Assembly: GCA_003220535.1 (NCBI GenBank)
Contig: QHSU01000070.1
Location: 62,001 to 126,000, forward strand
DNA from: Candidatus Rokuibacteriota bacterium
GTDB taxonomy: Bacteria; Methylomirabilota; Methylomirabilia; Rokubacteriales; CSP1-6
Reading direction: 5' to 3'
Length of the DNA stretch: 64,000 nt
Shown: in pieces, positions 49,548-58,744 of the stretch
Position numbering within the stretch: the stretch's first letter is position 1
Layout: each line of letters starts with the position of its first letter
Program-made: the position numbers and the translations under genes
The notes under the pieces: generated by a model
Databases searched by the model: none
Told to the model about the DNA's origin: nothing
What the model saw: only the letters and a program-made list of their open reading frames with translations

Positions 49548-50875
49548 GCGGCCTCCTCCGGTCGGGAAGCGAGCGTCCCGCGCAGGCTGTGCGGCAGCAC
49601 CTGGTCGATGTGGACTTGCGCCAGGTCACCGACGGACGCGCTCCCCTGCCCGTCGAAGTTGACGACACGATTGCAGCGGGTCCGGCCCGACAGTTCCCCC
49701 GCATTTTTCTTCGAGGTTCCGTCCACCAGCACCTCCATCGTCCGGCCGGTGAGTCGGCCGCTCCGCTCGGCGCCCACCCGGGTGGCCGCCTCCAGGAGCC
49801 GCGTGTTGCGGCTGGCCTTCACGTCCTCGGCGACCTGGTCGGCCATCGTGGCGGCGGGCGTGCCCGGCCGCCGCGAGTAACGGAACACGAACACGTTGTC
49901 GTACCCGACGGCCTCGATCATGGCGAGCGTCTGGGCGAAGTCCGCCTCGGTCTCGCCCGGGAAGCCCACGATCAGATCCGTCGAGAACGCCATCGCCGGG
50001 ACGGCGTCGCGGATCTCCGCCACCAGCTCGAGGTAGCGCTCGCGCGTGTAGCCGCGATTCATGCGCTCGAGGACGCGGTTCGAGCCTGACTGTAACGGTA
50101 GGTGGAAGTATTCGCACACCTTGGGCACGTCCCGCAGGGCGCGGATCAGCCTGGGCGTGAGGTTGTAAGGGTTGGACGTGGTGAAGCGGATCCGCGCGAG
50201 GCCCTCGACGTCGTTGACCCGCGCGAACAGCTCGCCGAGATCGGTCGGCGGCGTGAGATCGCGCCCGTAGGCGTTCACCGTCTGGCCGAGGAGCGTCACC
50301 TCCCGGCAGCCCTGGGCCGCCAGGCGCTGGACCTCGTCGACGATGACCTCCGGCGGATGGCTGCGTTCGCGCCCGCGCGTCTGCGGCACGACGCAGAAGG
50401 TGCAGTACTTCTCGCACCCCTCCATCACGGTCACGAACGCCTTGAGCCGCCCCGCGGCCGGCGGTCGCGCGGTGATCTTGACGAGCGGGCCCTCGCCGGT
50501 CTCGAGCACCGGCTGCCGCTCGCGCAGGACGCGATCGACCAGCTCGCCGACGCGGGCGATGGCGGGTGAGCCGAAAACGAGGTCGACCGCCGGCGCCCGG
50601 CGCTGGATCGCGCTCTGGTGGAGCTGCGCCATGCAGCCCATCACGCCGATGACGAGATCCGGCCGCTGCGTCTTGAGCAGGCGCAGCTCGCCGAGCTTCG
50701 AGAAGACCTTGTCCTCGGCCTTCTCGCGGATCGCACAGGTGTTGACGAGGATGAGGTCAGCCTCGGTCTCGTCGGAGGTCAGCTCCCAGCGGCGCTCGCG
50801 CAGCAGGCCCGCGACACGCTCCGAGTCGTACTCGTTCATCTGGCAGCCGTATGTGATCAGATGGAGCTTGGCCAT
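49532..50875 (-). CDS. miaB: tRNA-2-methylthio-N6-dimethylallyladenosine synthase
   Basis: This 447-residue radical-SAM methylthiotransferase modifies A37 of tRNAs. The N-terminal UPF0004 domain has YGCQMNEYDSERVAGLLRE with the first auxiliary-cluster Cys, and NTCAIREKAEDKVFSKLG and MGCMAQ supply the other two. The radical-SAM cluster is CEKYCTFCVVPQTRGRE near 150 (C-x3-C-x2-C). The TRAM domain covers the last 65 residues. ATG 50875 is chosen over an in-frame upstream start because family homology begins there. It starts the operon that includes the BFN gene. Confidence 0.95.
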   Translation of the reverse strand: MAKLHLITYGCQMNEYDSERVAGLLRERRWELTSDETEADLILVNTCAIREKAEDKVFSKLGELRLLKTQRPDLVIGVMGCMAQLHQSAIQRRAPAVDLVFGSPAIARVGELVDRVLRERQPVLETGEGPLVKITARPPAAGRLKAFVTVMEGCEKYCTFCVVPQTRGRERSHPPEVIVDEVQRLAAQGCREVTLLGQTVNAYGRDLTPPTDLGELFARVNDVEGLARIRFTTSNPYNLTPRLIRALRDVPKVCEYFHLPLQSGSNRVLERMNRGYTRERYLELVAEIRDAVPAMAFSTDLIVGFPGETEADFAQTLAMIEAVGYDNVFVFRYSRRPGTPAATMADQVAEDVKASRNTRLLEAATRVGAERSGRLTGRTMEVLVDGTSKKNAGELSGRTRCNRVVNFDGQGSASVGDLAQVHIDQVLPHSLRGTLASRPEEAACLSK

Positions 50876-50990
50876 TCGTGTCTGGAAAATCCCGCGTTTG
50901 CGTTGAACCGACCGTAGCACCCACCGTCGGGCAAGTCAAACCAACCTCGCGGAAAGCCTCGCGTGTACCCGCCTCACCGCCCTTTGAACA

Positions 50991-51019
50991 TTGGGGGGAG
51001 CGAACGCCGCTCCCCCCAA
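50991..51019 (-). terminator. Long perfect hairpin in the miaB upstream region
   Basis: TTGGGGGGAGC (50991-51001) and GCTCCCCCCAA (51009-51019) form an 11-bp perfect stem with a seven-base loop, about 115 bases upstream of miaB and 115 bases past the aldolase/phosphatase stop. It probably ends the upstream transcript, though a long T-run is missing. Confidence 0.55.
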
Positions 51020-51098
51020 TTGCCCCCCACCGATTACCCGTCGCGAGCTGGCTAGGGCTGTCGTGCGCCGGCAAAGCCGGCACTCTCACGGGGAGGAT

Positions 51099-51127
51099 AT
51101 GGAGGGGGCGTCGCGCCCCCCCTCCAT
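51099..51127 (-). terminator. Hairpin at the aldolase/phosphatase gene end
   Basis: ATGGAGGGGGCG (51099-51110) pairs with CGCCCCCCCTCCAT (51114-51127) with a bulge of two C. It lies 7 bases after the FBP aldolase/phosphatase stop and fits a terminator or 3'-end stabiliser. A small GCCGGC-AAA-GCCGGC hairpin lies between it and the 50991 hairpin. Confidence 0.55.
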
Positions 51128-51133
51128 TGATGG

Positions 51134-52642
51134 TCAGTCGATCTCTTCGGGGCGGCCGCCCGGCCGCGCGGACACGGGCTTCTTGCCGCCGTCGGCGCCA
51201 TGCCCGTTGCCGTTGCCGAAGGTGAGCGGGGGCTTGACCTCGAACCGGCGCTCGAGGCGGTTGCGCCGCTCCTTCCAGCCTTCCTGGTACTCGAGCTCGT
51301 CCTCGTGCAAGGTCGCCGGCTGCTTGACGCCGTGGGCGTGACGGAACTGGATGGCCAGCTTCGAGGCGGTGCGACGCACCTCGTCCCAGGGGGTGCCCAG
51401 CGCGAACTGATCCGAGATGGCGCCGATCCGCCCTGTGTGGATGTTGCAGGACAGCGTGATGGCCGACAGGATCGGGCCAGACCAGTACGAGGTCTGCGAG
51501 TTGATCGGCATCGGCAGGATGTGCAGGTTGTGGCTGCCGCGGCAATCACCGGCCACCATGGGGGCGGTGGCCCACGGTGAGGTGATCTCGCCGGGCGCCG
51601 GCCAGTCGCCCTGGGCGAAGGCCAGGAGCACCGGGTCGTCCTTGCCGCCGTAGGTGAAGCCTTTCTTGCTCTTGATGTTGTGCAGCCGCTCAGCCGAGCA
51701 GATATAGCCGAGCTGGTCTTTTCCACCCTTCTCGTTCCGGCTCCAGATGCGGGCGATCACGAAGCGCGAGGAGCGCGTCAGCCCCTCGATGTCGTAGAGG
51801 TCCTCCGGCGCGCCCAGGGTGATCACCTTCTCCTGCAACCCCTTGGCGACCTCCTCCATCTTGCCGTCGAGTGCCTGCTGGTCGCGCGGGTGGGCGCCGG
51901 CCTCGATCGCCTGGGCCTTGGTGTCGAGGTCGACGATCTCGAAGAGGTAGCCGCGCTTCATCTTGGAGGCCGCGATGATCAGGCCGGTGTTGAAGCGGGG
52001 CAGCATATAGGCGCCGGTGGCGTAGTGGTTGAACGCCATCGGCTCCGTCTTGTCGGCGAAGGAGACCAGGACGGTCTGCGAGGCATTGTCCTTGCGCACC
52101 GGGAACGGCAGCGCCACCGTGGCCGGGCCCGTGCCCCGGAGATTCCCGGTGAACGCGTCGGCCACCAGGTCCTGGCCCGGGCCGTAGAGACCGAGCTCGG
52201 CCGCCTTGGTGGCGCCTTCCTGCAGCGCGTCCCACATGAGCTCGTCGGCCACTGACATGTCCACCGTCTCGGCCATGATGCCGGTGACGGCGCAGTCGTC
52301 GCCGGTGTGGGTCACGATGAGCGAGGTGAAGATCGGCTCGCCGCGGTAGCTGTTGTTGTCGAGGACGTACTTGGCGATGATCGACTTCACCTCGTCGGCC
52401 GCGACGACGTGACCGCCGACGCCACCGACGTCGGCCTTGGTGGCCTTGATGTACCGCTGCACGAGGGCCGGGTTCTTCGCGAAGATGTAGGACTTGTACG
52501 AGAAGATGTTCGGCGTGTTGGTGACCGGGATCTTCTCGGCGACGGTCACCGGCAGCCCGGCGAGCTCGTCCTTCGACTGGTGATACTCGGTCAGCTTGAT
52601 CGGCGGCTGGCCGTCCTGAGAGCCATAGCGACGCGCAGACAT
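51134..52642 (-). CDS. Fructose-1,6-bisphosphate aldolase/phosphatase (class V FBPase type)
   Basis: This 502-residue protein resembles the bifunctional gluconeogenic FBP aldolase/phosphatase of archaea and deep-branching bacteria. YIKATKADVGGVGGHVVAAD near 64-83 corresponds to the family's N-terminus, and TSLIVTHTGDDCAVTGIMAE near 110 has the metal Asp residues. LYGPGQDLVADAFTGNLRG near 150 and NLHILPMPINSQTSYW near 370 also fit. The first 60 residues and the Gly/Lys-rich tail (from about 470) are extra to the archaeal form. It would turn triose phosphates into fructose 6-phosphate. A SorC-type regulator is divergent. Confidence 0.85.
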   Translation of the reverse strand: MSARRYGSQDGQPPIKLTEYHQSKDELAGLPVTVAEKIPVTNTPNIFSYKSYIFAKNPALVQRYIKATKADVGGVGGHVVAADEVKSIIAKYVLDNNSYRGEPIFTSLIVTHTGDDCAVTGIMAETVDMSVADELMWDALQEGATKAAELGLYGPGQDLVADAFTGNLRGTGPATVALPFPVRKDNASQTVLVSFADKTEPMAFNHYATGAYMLPRFNTGLIIAASKMKRGYLFEIVDLDTKAQAIEAGAHPRDQQALDGKMEEVAKGLQEKVITLGAPEDLYDIEGLTRSSRFVIARIWSRNEKGGKDQLGYICSAERLHNIKSKKGFTYGGKDDPVLLAFAQGDWPAPGEITSPWATAPMVAGDCRGSHNLHILPMPINSQTSYWSGPILSAITLSCNIHTGRIGAISDQFALGTPWDEVRRTASKLAIQFRHAHGVKQPATLHEDELEYQEGWKERRNRLERRFEVKPPLTFGNGNGHGADGGKKPVSARPGGRPEEID

Positions 52643-52722
52643 GCACGCCTCCTTGCGTGGTGAGGGTGAAGATTGGGAGCTTGCGTCCGAGGATAACGAG
52701 GTAGACTGGTCGCGTCAAGCAA

Positions 52723-52746
52723 GAAATTTATGGAAATGAAATTTAT
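52723..52746. promoter_or_regulatory. Direct-repeat operator candidate
   Basis: GAAATTTAT occurs twice (52723-52731 and 52738-52746), 15 bases apart and separated by GGAAAT, in a short AT-rich island within GC-rich DNA. It lies 18 bases ahead of the SorC regulator ATG and 80 bases upstream of the aldolase/phosphatase start. This position suits an autoregulatory operator also controlling the divergent gene. Confidence 0.6.
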
Positions 52747-52764
52747 TTCTGGAACGACGCCCGC

Positions 52765-53763
52765 ATGAAGTCGTCGGTCTCCCTCAGCCCACGCGAGCTC
52801 CGGCAGACGGTCCACTGTCTCGAGCTGTACTACCGCCGGGGCCGGAGCCAGAAGGACATCGCGCGGGCGCTCGGCGTCTCGGCGGCGACGGTCTCGCGCC
52901 TGCTCAAGCGCGCGTTCGACGAGGGCCTCGTCCGCGTCGAGCTCGACCTCCCCCGCCGGGAGCAGCTCGAAGCGGGGCTGGTGGAGCAGTTCGGGCTCCG
53001 TGACGCGGTCGTGGTCGCGGCGGGCGGCCGGGGCGACGTCAAGGAAGAGCTGGGCACCGCCGCCGCGACCTACTTCGAGAAGATCGCCGCCAACGGCCTC
53101 CGGGTGGGCCTCTCGTGCGGGTTCACGCTCTACCAGACGATCCGTCAGCTTCACGAGCGTCGCTTCCGCGACCTGGCCCTCTACCCGCTGTCCGGCGAGA
53201 GCACCCTCGAGCTCGTCGACCTGTTCCCGAACACGCTGGTGGGGATGATGGCCGCGAAGTATCGACCCCACGTGCACGCCTGGGCCCTGCCGGTACAGCA
53301 CCTCCTGTCCCTGCGGGAGATCGAGCGGGAGCGTCGGCGCCTCCTGCGCGATCCGGCCATCCGCCGCATCTACGAGGCGGCCCAGGATGTGGACATCGCT
53401 CTGGTGGGCATCGGGCTCATCGACGAGGAGACGCCGGGCTTCTGCTCTCTGGCCGCATCCTACGGCGTGAGCGTCAAGCGCCTGCGCCAGCTCGGGGTGG
53501 TCGGCGAGATCAACTACCAGCCCTTCGACCACGAGGGCCGGATCGTGGACCGCCCGGAGCTCAGGGCGCTCATGCGGCGGGTGCTCTCGGTGGAAGGCGA
53601 GCGGCTCCAGGCCCTCTCACGGCGCGAGGGCCGTTACGTCGTGGCGATCGCCGGGGGAAAGGCCAAGCTCGAGGCGGTGCGGGGCGCGGTCGCCGGACGC
53701 TTCATGAATGTCCTGGTGACCGACGAGGACGTGGCCGCCGCGCTCCTGCGGCAGGCGGGCTGA
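52765..53763 (+). CDS. SorC/CggR-like sugar-binding transcriptional regulator
   Basis: This 332-residue regulator has an N-terminal helix-turn-helix (RRGRSQKDIARALGVSAATV, then SRLLKRAFDEGLVRV at 28-62). A SorC-type effector domain follows with GLRVGLSCGFTLYQTIRQLH near 112, LYPLSGESTLELVDL near 140, VDIALVGIGLIDEETPGFC near 210 and YVVAIAGGKAKLEAVRGAV near 290. Members such as CggR and DeoR/SorC sense phosphosugars. Being divergent from the FBP aldolase/phosphatase gene, it probably regulates it in response to a glycolytic intermediate; the effector is unproven. Confidence 0.9.
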   Translation: MKSSVSLSPRELRQTVHCLELYYRRGRSQKDIARALGVSAATVSRLLKRAFDEGLVRVELDLPRREQLEAGLVEQFGLRDAVVVAAGGRGDVKEELGTAAATYFEKIAANGLRVGLSCGFTLYQTIRQLHERRFRDLALYPLSGESTLELVDLFPNTLVGMMAAKYRPHVHAWALPVQHLLSLREIERERRRLLRDPAIRRIYEAAQDVDIALVGIGLIDEETPGFCSLAASYGVSVKRLRQLGVVGEINYQPFDHEGRIVDRPELRALMRRVLSVEGERLQALSRREGRYVVAIAGGKAKLEAVRGAVAGRFMNVLVTDEDVAAALLRQAG

Positions 53764-53771
53764 GCGCGGCG

Positions 53772-54743
53772 TTACCCTCCGGCGCCCGGCATCGACGCCT
53801 CTTCGAACGCCCCCATCTTCCTGAACTTCTCGTAGCGCCCGGTGACGAGATCCTCGTGCGACTGGGACACGAGCTGACGCAGATGCTCGCGTAGCGCTTC
53901 GCGCAGCAGACCCGCGGCGCCGTCCCAGTCACGATGGGCGCCGCCGGCGGGCTCGGGCACGATTGCGTCGATCACGCCGAGTCGCAGGAGGTCGGGCGCG
54001 GTGATGCGCATCGACTCGGCCGCCTCGGGCGCCTTGCCGGCGTCGCCCCACAGAATCGCGGCGCATCCTTCCGGCGAGATCACCGAGTAGATCGCGTACT
54101 CGAGCATCAGCACGCGGTTGCCCATGCCGATCGCGAGGGCGCCGCCGCTGCCGCCCTCGCCGGTCACGACCGAGAGGATCGGCGTGCGCAGCGCGGCCAT
54201 CTCTCTGAGGTTTCGCGCGATCGCCTCGGCTTGCCCGCGCTCCTCGGCGCCGAGCCCGGGGTAAGCCCCGGGAGTGTCGATGAACGTGATGACGGGCTTG
54301 CCGAACTTCTGGGCAAGATGCATGAGGCGCAGCGCCTTGCGGTAGCCTTCGGGGTGCGGCATTCCGAAGTTGCGGGCGATCTTCTCCCGCGTGTCCCGGC
54401 CCTTCTGGTGGCCGATCACCACGACCCCCTGCCCTTCGAACCGGGCCAGGCCGCCGACGATCGCCGCGTCGTCGCCGTAGAGCCGGTCCCCGTGCAGCTC
54501 GACCAAGTCCTCGAAGAGGAGCTTGAAGAAGTCGCGTGTATGGGGGCGCTTCGGGTGGCGCGCCAGCTGCGTACGCTGCCAGGCCGTCAGGCTGGCGTAG
54601 GTCCGCTGGCGCAGGCGCGCGAGCCGCTCCTCGAGACGCGCGATCTCGTCGCGCGTCTTCGGCAAGCGCTCCTCGGCCTGGAGCGCGGCGATCCGGTTCT
54701 CGAGGTCGAGCAGCGGCTGCTCGAAATCAAGCGCGTCCGGCAT
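53772..54743 (-). CDS. accA: Acetyl-CoA carboxylase carboxyltransferase subunit alpha
   Basis: This 323-residue AccA transfers the carboxyl group from carboxybiotin to acetyl-CoA in fatty-acid synthesis, with Acc[19 protein letters not shown] opens it, [20 protein letters not shown] near 83, [19 protein letters not shown] near 127, [20 protein letters not shown] near 155, [19 protein letters not shown] near 195 and [14 protein letters not shown] near 220. The ATG at 54743 lies inside the dnaE end (17-base overlap), so the genes are co-translated. accD is elsewhere. It converges with the SorC regulator. Confidence 0.95.
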   Translation of the reverse strand: MPDALDFEQPLLDLENRIAALQAEERLPKTRDEIARLEERLARLRQRTYASLTAWQRTQLARHPKRPHTRDFFKLLFEDLVELHGDRLYGDDAAIVGGLARFEGQGVVVIGHQKGRDTREKIARNFGMPHPEGYRKALRLMHLAQKFGKPVITFIDTPGAYPGLGAEERGQAEAIARNLREMAALRTPILSVVTGEGGSGGALAIGMGNRVLMLEYAIYSVISPEGCAAILWGDAGKAPEAAESMRITAPDLLRLGVIDAIVPEPAGGAHRDWDGAAGLLREALREHLRQLVSQSHEDLVTGRYEKFRKMGAFEEASMPGAGG

Positions 54744-57700
54744 AGTCCACGCTGATCGTGCCGGCGCCGAGGACTGTCTCGCCGTCGGCGACGAGCTCCG
54801 GGCTGCCGTCGACGGAGAGGCCCCGGGCGCGGACGACCACTTCCTGGGCGTCCAGCACGAGGTGGAGGAAGACGGGCACGCCGCCCGGATGCGCGCCGCA
54901 GAGCTGTCGGACGGCGGCGAGCGCCACGCTGGGGTCGTCGCCCGGTGTCACGCGAATCCGGCAGGCGCTCGGCTCGACGACGCCGGGGCGCGGCCGTCCG
55001 CTCGACTCGGCCAGCGCCTGCTCGAGCAGGCGGACGTCCTCGGCGAGCACCACCCGGCCTTTCTCACCGTCGTCCACGCGGCCCCGAACGAGCACGGCGT
55101 CGCGCGAGCGCAGGTGGGCGGCCGCCGTCCTGAACGGCTCCGGGAACACCGTGACGTCGACGGTGCCGTCCATGTCCTCGAGGGTGAAGAACGCCATCCG
55201 ATTGCCACCCTTCGTCGACGTCTCCTTGAGCCCGACGGCGTGGCCGAAGAGGACGACGCGCGCGCCGTGGCCTTTGGCGGCGAGGTCGGCGGTGGTCGTG
55301 ATGCCCAGCGGCTCGACCACGCCGCGGAACCGGGCCAGCGGATGGCCGGAGATGTAGAAGCCGAGCACGTCCTTTTCGAACGCGAGCCGCTGGTCCGTGT
55401 CCCACTCGGGCGTCACCTCGGCGGGCGCGCTCGTCCGGACCGGCGCCCCCGGCAAGACCTCGAAGAAGGAGGCCTGGCCCTCGGCCCGGTCGCGCTGCTG
55501 GCGCTGTCCGCTCTCGAGCGCCGGGTCGGTGGTCGCCAGGAGATGGGCGCGGGTGAGGCCGAGCGAGTCGAATGCGCCCGCCTTGATGAGGCTCTCCACC
55601 ACCCGCCGGTTCACGAGCCGGAGATCGACCCGCGCGCAGAAGTCCTCGAGCGTCCGGAACGGGCCGTCGGCGCTCCGCGCCTTCAAGATCGACTGCATCG
55701 CCGCCTCGCCGACGTTCTTGATCGCGGCCAGCCCGAACCGGACCGTGTCGCCGGCGACGCTGAACTGAACGGCCGACACGTTCACGTCGGGCGGCTCGAC
55801 GCGGATGCCCATCGCCCGACACTCTTCGATGTACTTCACGATCTTGTCGGTGTCGCCCATCTCGGAGGTCAGCAGCGCGGCCATGAACTCGACGGGGTAG
55901 TTCGCCTTGAAGTACGCCGTCTGGTAGGCGACGAGCCCGTACGCCGCGGCGTGCGAGTTGTGGACGGCGATGCCGTTGGCAATGAAGCTGCGGGCGCCGG
56001 GGACCTCGATGTCGTACGTCGGTTCAACGCCCTCGAGGACGAACGATGCGAAACTCGACCATTCGATCGACGTCTCAAGGGTGGCCGCGCTACTGGAGGC
56101 GCCGCCATCGTAGCGACGCCGGAGGTCCCGGCGGCGCTCATTGCCGGCGTTCCCACCGGCCAAGACGACCACCGCGTCACTTCCGGTCAGGTCCTCTGCG
56201 TTCATCCACCCTCGTTGGGTGAAGATCGGATGGTCGGGCGTGCACCGAAGAGTCATCCCATTGGCCAGCGTCAGGCGCCCAACCCGCCGAGGACCGCTCG
56301 GGCGGACTCCGAGCGCTCTGGACGAGCCGTCCTTGGTGAGGACAAGGTCGTCAGTCCGGATCTCGGTGATCGGCTTGCAGCTGCCGTCGGCCATCTCGAC
56401 CAGCGTGTCGCCGGTCAGACACTTGTTGAACCCATAGCCCGCGAACTTCTCCATCAGCTCCCAGACGCGCTCGGCCTTCGCGGCGGCCGTGCCGCGCTCG
56501 CGGCAGCCGGTGACGAACTTCTCGCGCTGCTTGGCCATCAGCTCGCGGTCCTTCTTGCCCATGGCGCGGCGCAAGATGTCGGCCTCACCCATGGTGAAGC
56601 CCGCCATCTCGGAGGCGATCTGCATGATCTGCTCCTGGTACACCATGATCCCGTACGTCTCCCGCGTGAACTTCTCCATCGCGGGGTGCTCGTACGTGAT
56701 CTTGGACCGCCCGTGCTTGCGCTGGATGAAGTCGGGGATGAGCTCCATCGGGCCGGGGCGGTAGAGCGAGACCATGGCGATGAGGTCCTCGAGCCGCTCG
56801 GGCCGCAGGCCACGCAGCGCGTCCCGCATCCCCGAGGACTCGAGCTGGAACACCCCGAACGTCTTCGCCTCGGAGAGCATCTCGTACGTCTTCCCGTCCT
56901 CGAGCGGGAGGGTGTCGAGATCGATGTCGACGCCGCGAGACTCCTTGACCAGCGCGACCGTGTTGGCGAGGACCGTGAGCGTCCGCAGGCCGAGGAAATC
57001 CATCTTGAGGAGGCCGAGCTTCTCGATCGGCCCCATCGCGTACCCGGTGATCAGCTCCGGCCGCTTCGGGTCCTTGTAGAGCGGGATGTACTCCTCGAGG
57101 GGCTCGTCGGAGATCACGACGGCGGAGGCGTGCACCGAGGCGTGGCGGGTGCACCCCTCGAGGGTGCGGGCGATGTCCCAGAGCTCGCGCACGGCCGCCT
57201 GGCTCCGCACGATCTCGGCCAACGGCAGCGACTTCTGGTGGGCGTCGTCGAGCGTGATGTTCAGCGGGAAGTTCGGCACCAGCTTTGCGATGCGGTCCAC
57301 GTCGGCGTAGGGCATGCCGAGGACGCGCCCGACGTCGCGGATCGCCGCCTTCGCGCCGAGCGTCCCGAACGTGATGATGTGGGCGACGCGATCACGGCCG
57401 TAGCGCTCGGCCACGTAGCGGATGACTTCGTCGCGGCGGTCGTCCGAGAAATCGATGTCCATGTCCGGCATGGAGATTCGTTCCGGGTTCAGGAATCGCT
57501 CGAAGAGGAGCCCGTACCGGATCGGATCGATGTTCGTGATGCCCAGGCAGTAGGCGGTCAGCGACCCGGCGGAGGACCCACGCCCTGGTCCGACTGCGAT
57601 CCCCTGCTCCCGCGCGTAGCGGATGAAGTCCCAGACGACGAGGAAGTAGCCCGCGAAGCCCATCTTCTCGATGACCGCCAGCTCGTGGGCCAGTCGCGCC

Positions 57701-58668
57701 TCGATCGCATCGTCGGGATTCGGCCCGTAGCGACGCCGGAGCCCGTCATGGGCCAGCTCGTGAAAGTAGCTGTCGAGCGTGTGCCCTTCGGGGGCGAGGT
57801 AGCGCGGCAGGTGGAACTCGTTGAAGTCGAGGGTCAGGTTGCATCGCTCGGCCACCGCCAGGGTGTTGCGGCACGCCTCGGGGAGGTCGGCGAAGACGCG
57901 CGCCATCTCCTCGGCCGACTTGATGTAGAACTCCTGCGTCGAGAACCGGAAGCGGCTCGAGTCTTGAAGGTTCGTCCCGGTCTGGATGCACAGGAGCGCC
58001 TCGTGGGCCCGGGCGTGGCCCGCCTCGAGATAGTGCGAGTCGTTCGTGCCCACCACCGGCGCGCCGATGGCCGTGGCGATCCGGAGCGTCTCAGCCAGGA
58101 CGCGCGCCTGCTCGTCGAGCCCGTGCGCCTGGACCTCCATGAAGTAGTGATCCTTGCCGAAGACCTCCTGGTACCACCCGGCGGTCTCCCGGGCGCGCAC
58201 GGCGTCGCCGGCGGACAGGAGCCGCGAGACCTCGGAGTTCAGGCACCCGGAGAGGACGAGCAGCCCATCCGCGTGTCGGGCGAGGAGTTCCCGATCCACG
58301 CGCGGCTTGTAATAGAACCCCTCCAGAAACGCCCTGGACACGAGCTTGACGAGGTTCCGGTATCCCGTGCGATTGCGCACGAGGACCGTGAGGTGGTTGG
58401 CGCCCTCGTAGCCGCCGTCCTGCGAGCCGCGCTCGCGGCGGCCGCCCGGCGCCACGTAGAGCTCGCAGCCGAGGATCGGCTTGACGCCGGCCTTCTGGGC
58501 GGCGAGGTAGAAATCGATCGCGCCGAACAGATTGCCGTGGTCCGTGAGCGCGATGGCCGGGAAGCGCAGCTCCTTCGCCTTCGCGACGAGCTTCTCCAGC
58601 TGAGCGGCGCCGTCGAGCAGGCTGTACTCGGAGTGGACGTGGAGATGGACGAATTCGCTATGCTGCAT
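54727..58668 (-). CDS. dnaE: DNA polymerase III subunit alpha, with mini-intein
   Basis: This 1313-codon gene encodes the replicative polymerase. It shows the PHP domain ([20 protein letters not shown] at the start), the palm with [20 protein letters not shown] near 400 (catalytic Asp), [20 protein letters not shown] near 510, a finger domain and tandem HhH, then an OB-fold near 1040-1110. Residues 750-904 are an intein, leaving a spliced product of 1158 residues, normal for DnaE. The insertion is in the conserved [20 protein letters not shown] motif. Upstream is guaA; downstream accA overlaps it by 17 bases. Confidence 0.95.
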   Translation of the reverse strand: MQHSEFVHLHVHSEYSLLDGAAQLEKLVAKAKELRFPAIALTDHGNLFGAIDFYLAAQKAGVKPILGCELYVAPGGRRERGSQDGGYEGANHLTVLVRNRTGYRNLVKLVSRAFLEGFYYKPRVDRELLARHADGLLVLSGCLNSEVSRLLSAGDAVRARETAGWYQEVFGKDHYFMEVQAHGLDEQARVLAETLRIATAIGAPVVGTNDSHYLEAGHARAHEALLCIQTGTNLQDSSRFRFSTQEFYIKSAEEMARVFADLPEACRNTLAVAERCNLTLDFNEFHLPRYLAPEGHTLDSYFHELAHDGLRRRYGPNPDDAIEARLAHELAVIEKMGFAGYFLVVWDFIRYAREQGIAVGPGRGSSAGSLTAYCLGITNIDPIRYGLLFERFLNPERISMPDMDIDFSDDRRDEVIRYVAERYGRDRVAHIITFGTLGAKAAIRDVGRVLGMPYADVDRIAKLVPNFPLNITLDDAHQKSLPLAEIVRSQAAVRELWDIARTLEGCTRHASVHASAVVISDEPLEEYIPLYKDPKRPELITGYAMGPIEKLGLLKMDFLGLRTLTVLANTVALVKESRGVDIDLDTLPLEDGKTYEMLSEAKTFGVFQLESSGMRDALRGLRPERLEDLIAMVSLYRPGPMELIPDFIQRKHGRSKITYEHPAMEKFTRETYGIMVYQEQIMQIASEMAGFTMGEADILRRAMGKKDRELMAKQREKFVTGCRERGTAAAKAERVWELMEKFAGYGFNKCLTGDTLVEMADGSCKPITEIRTDDLVLTKDGSSRALGVRPSGPRRVGRLTLANGMTLRCTPDHPIFTQRGWMNAEDLTGSDAVVVLAGGNAGNERRRDLRRRYDGGASSSAATLETSIEWSSFASFVLEGVEPTYDIEVPGARSFIANGIAVHNSHAAAYGLVAYQTAYFKANYPVEFMAALLTSEMGDTDKIVKYIEECRAMGIRVEPPDVNVSAVQFSVAGDTVRFGLAAIKNVGEAAMQSILKARSADGPFRTLEDFCARVDLRLVNRRVVESLIKAGAFDSLGLTRAHLLATTDPALESGQRQQRDRAEGQASFFEVLPGAPVRTSAPAEVTPEWDTDQRLAFEKDVLGFYISGHPLARFRGVVEPLGITTTADLAAKGHGARVVLFGHAVGLKETSTKGGNRMAFFTLEDMDGTVDVTVFPEPFRTAAAHLRSRDAVLVRGRVDDGEKGRVVLAEDVRLLEQALAESSGRPRPGVVEPSACRIRVTPGDDPSVALAAVRQLCGAHPGGVPVFLHLVLDAQEVVVRARGLSVDGSPELVADGETVLGAGTISVDYAGRA
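55957..56421 (-). mobile_element. DnaE mini-intein (155 residues, no endonuclease)
   Basis: The insert begins [20 protein letters not shown] (Cys1) and contains block [21 protein letters not shown] with Thr-x2-His. It ends with blocks F and G ([21 protein letters not shown]), having the penultimate His and terminal Asn; the +1 residue is Ser of SHAAAYG. All residues needed for protein splicing are present. At 155 residues it lacks a homing endonuclease, so it is a fixed mini-intein. The C-terminal half before block F is an ordinary linker ([13 protein letters not shown]). Confidence 0.9.
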
Positions 58669-58744
58669 AGCTCACTTTCGAGCCCATTTCCGAGCTTTTG
58701 AAGTGTCGGCTCGGCCGTCGAACGGCCTCACCTCCTACTGCCAC

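Noticed and set aside
54862-58701. Very long plus-strand open frame opposite dnaE
   Set aside because: It mirrors dnaE codons on the opposite strand in GC-rich DNA; the translation is Arg/Glu/His-rich low-complexity sequence with no recognisable domain.
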